From NCBI GenBank assembly GCA_016709145.1, contig JADJEK010000006.1, positions 248,001-312,000 of the forward strand: a stretch of 64,000 nucleotides of DNA. Direction: 5' to 3'. Shown one piece after another: positions 62,507-64,000 of this stretch (within the stretch, counting starts at the first letter, position 1; each line of letters opens with the position of its first letter). A program made the position numbers and the translations under genes. Under the pieces are notes generated by a model that saw only the letters and a program-made list of their open reading frames with translations, ran no database searches and was not told where the DNA came from. This stretch comes from Planctomycetota bacterium (GTDB lineage Bacteria > Planctomycetota > B15-G4 > JADJEK01).

Positions 62507-64000
<1,494 letters not shown>

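Overview
The window is a 64 kb, very GC-rich (strongly G/C third positions) chromosomal segment of a Gram-negative-type bacterium. Lipid A/LPS-linked genes (lpxH-like, gmhA, gmhB, a WaaP-type kinase), MJ0042-like zinc-ribbon membrane proteins, large secreted TPR/HEAT proteins, a calcium-loop secreted protein, ECF sigma/anti-sigma pairs and an exosortase-A type exopolysaccharide locus together suggest Planctomycetota (inference, moderate confidence; Myxococcota- or Acidobacteriota-like lineages are alternatives). No tRNA, rRNA, CRISPR array, insertion sequence or prophage was seen. Genes are packed into operons, very often with 4-base ATGA/GTGA/TTGA stop-start overlaps.

Layout. 1-7955 (+): part of an exosortase A (XrtA)-associated polysaccharide locus: glycosyltransferase end, O-glycosylation ligase-like membrane protein, three GT4 enzymes, glutamine amidotransferase/asparagine synthetase, polysaccharide deacetylase. 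7947-14347 (-): giant membrane-anchored TPR protein, alpha/beta-hydrolase-like protein without visible triad, histidine-kinase-like protein with degenerate ATPase boxes. 14898-19373 (+): two GT2 enzymes, a GT39-type membrane transferase and a FemAB/GNAT-like protein of the XrtA system. 19497-21423 (+): serine-rich secreted protein, ECF sigma factor, zinc anti-sigma factor. 21377-22605 (-): gmhB and gmhA. 22687-28189 (+): NtrC-like regulator, LpxH, cytidylate kinase, PlsC, ribosomal protein S1. 28324-30815 (+): a lipoprotein and a secreted TPR protein. 30823-31755 (-): lone GspF-like protein. 31756-32363: gene-free but hairpin-rich, ending in a textbook terminator. 32364: degenerate GGDEF protein. 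33166-34164 (-): Gfo/Idh/MocA oxidoreductase. 34428-39244 (+): Gld-type ABC transporter with two auxiliary proteins. 39304-41636 (-): aldehyde dehydrogenase and WaaP-like kinase. 41787-46328 (+): small membrane protein, asnS, an EpmA-like enzyme with an extra OB-like domain, a secreted calcium-loop protein. 46663-48696 (+): HEAT-repeat protein with a probable frameshift and a NIL-domain protein. 48814-51288 (-): two zinc-ribbon membrane proteins. 51434-58102 (+): TPR protein, uvrB, uvrC, Nudix-metallo-beta-lactamase fusion, and a selenoprotein. 58130-59053 (-): XerC/D recombinase. 59234-64000 (+): DksA/TraR-type protein with a histone-H1-like tail, lspA, pyrD, a receiver-domain protein, secA (cut by the window end).

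The most exciting item is the gene at 57764-58102. It is missed by ordinary gene calling because codon 11 is an in-frame TGA. Read as selenocysteine, it gives a complete 112-residue ArsC/Spx-like thioredoxin-fold protein with a UxxC redox motif, a good ribosome binding site, and a stable hairpin with a G-containing apical loop placed where a bacterial SECIS element should be. Other notable items are the repeat-associated frameshift near 48095, a cluster of degenerate signalling and hydrolytic enzymes, the structured RNA-like region at 31.9-32.1 kb, and a perfect 29-bp palindrome at 48728-48788.
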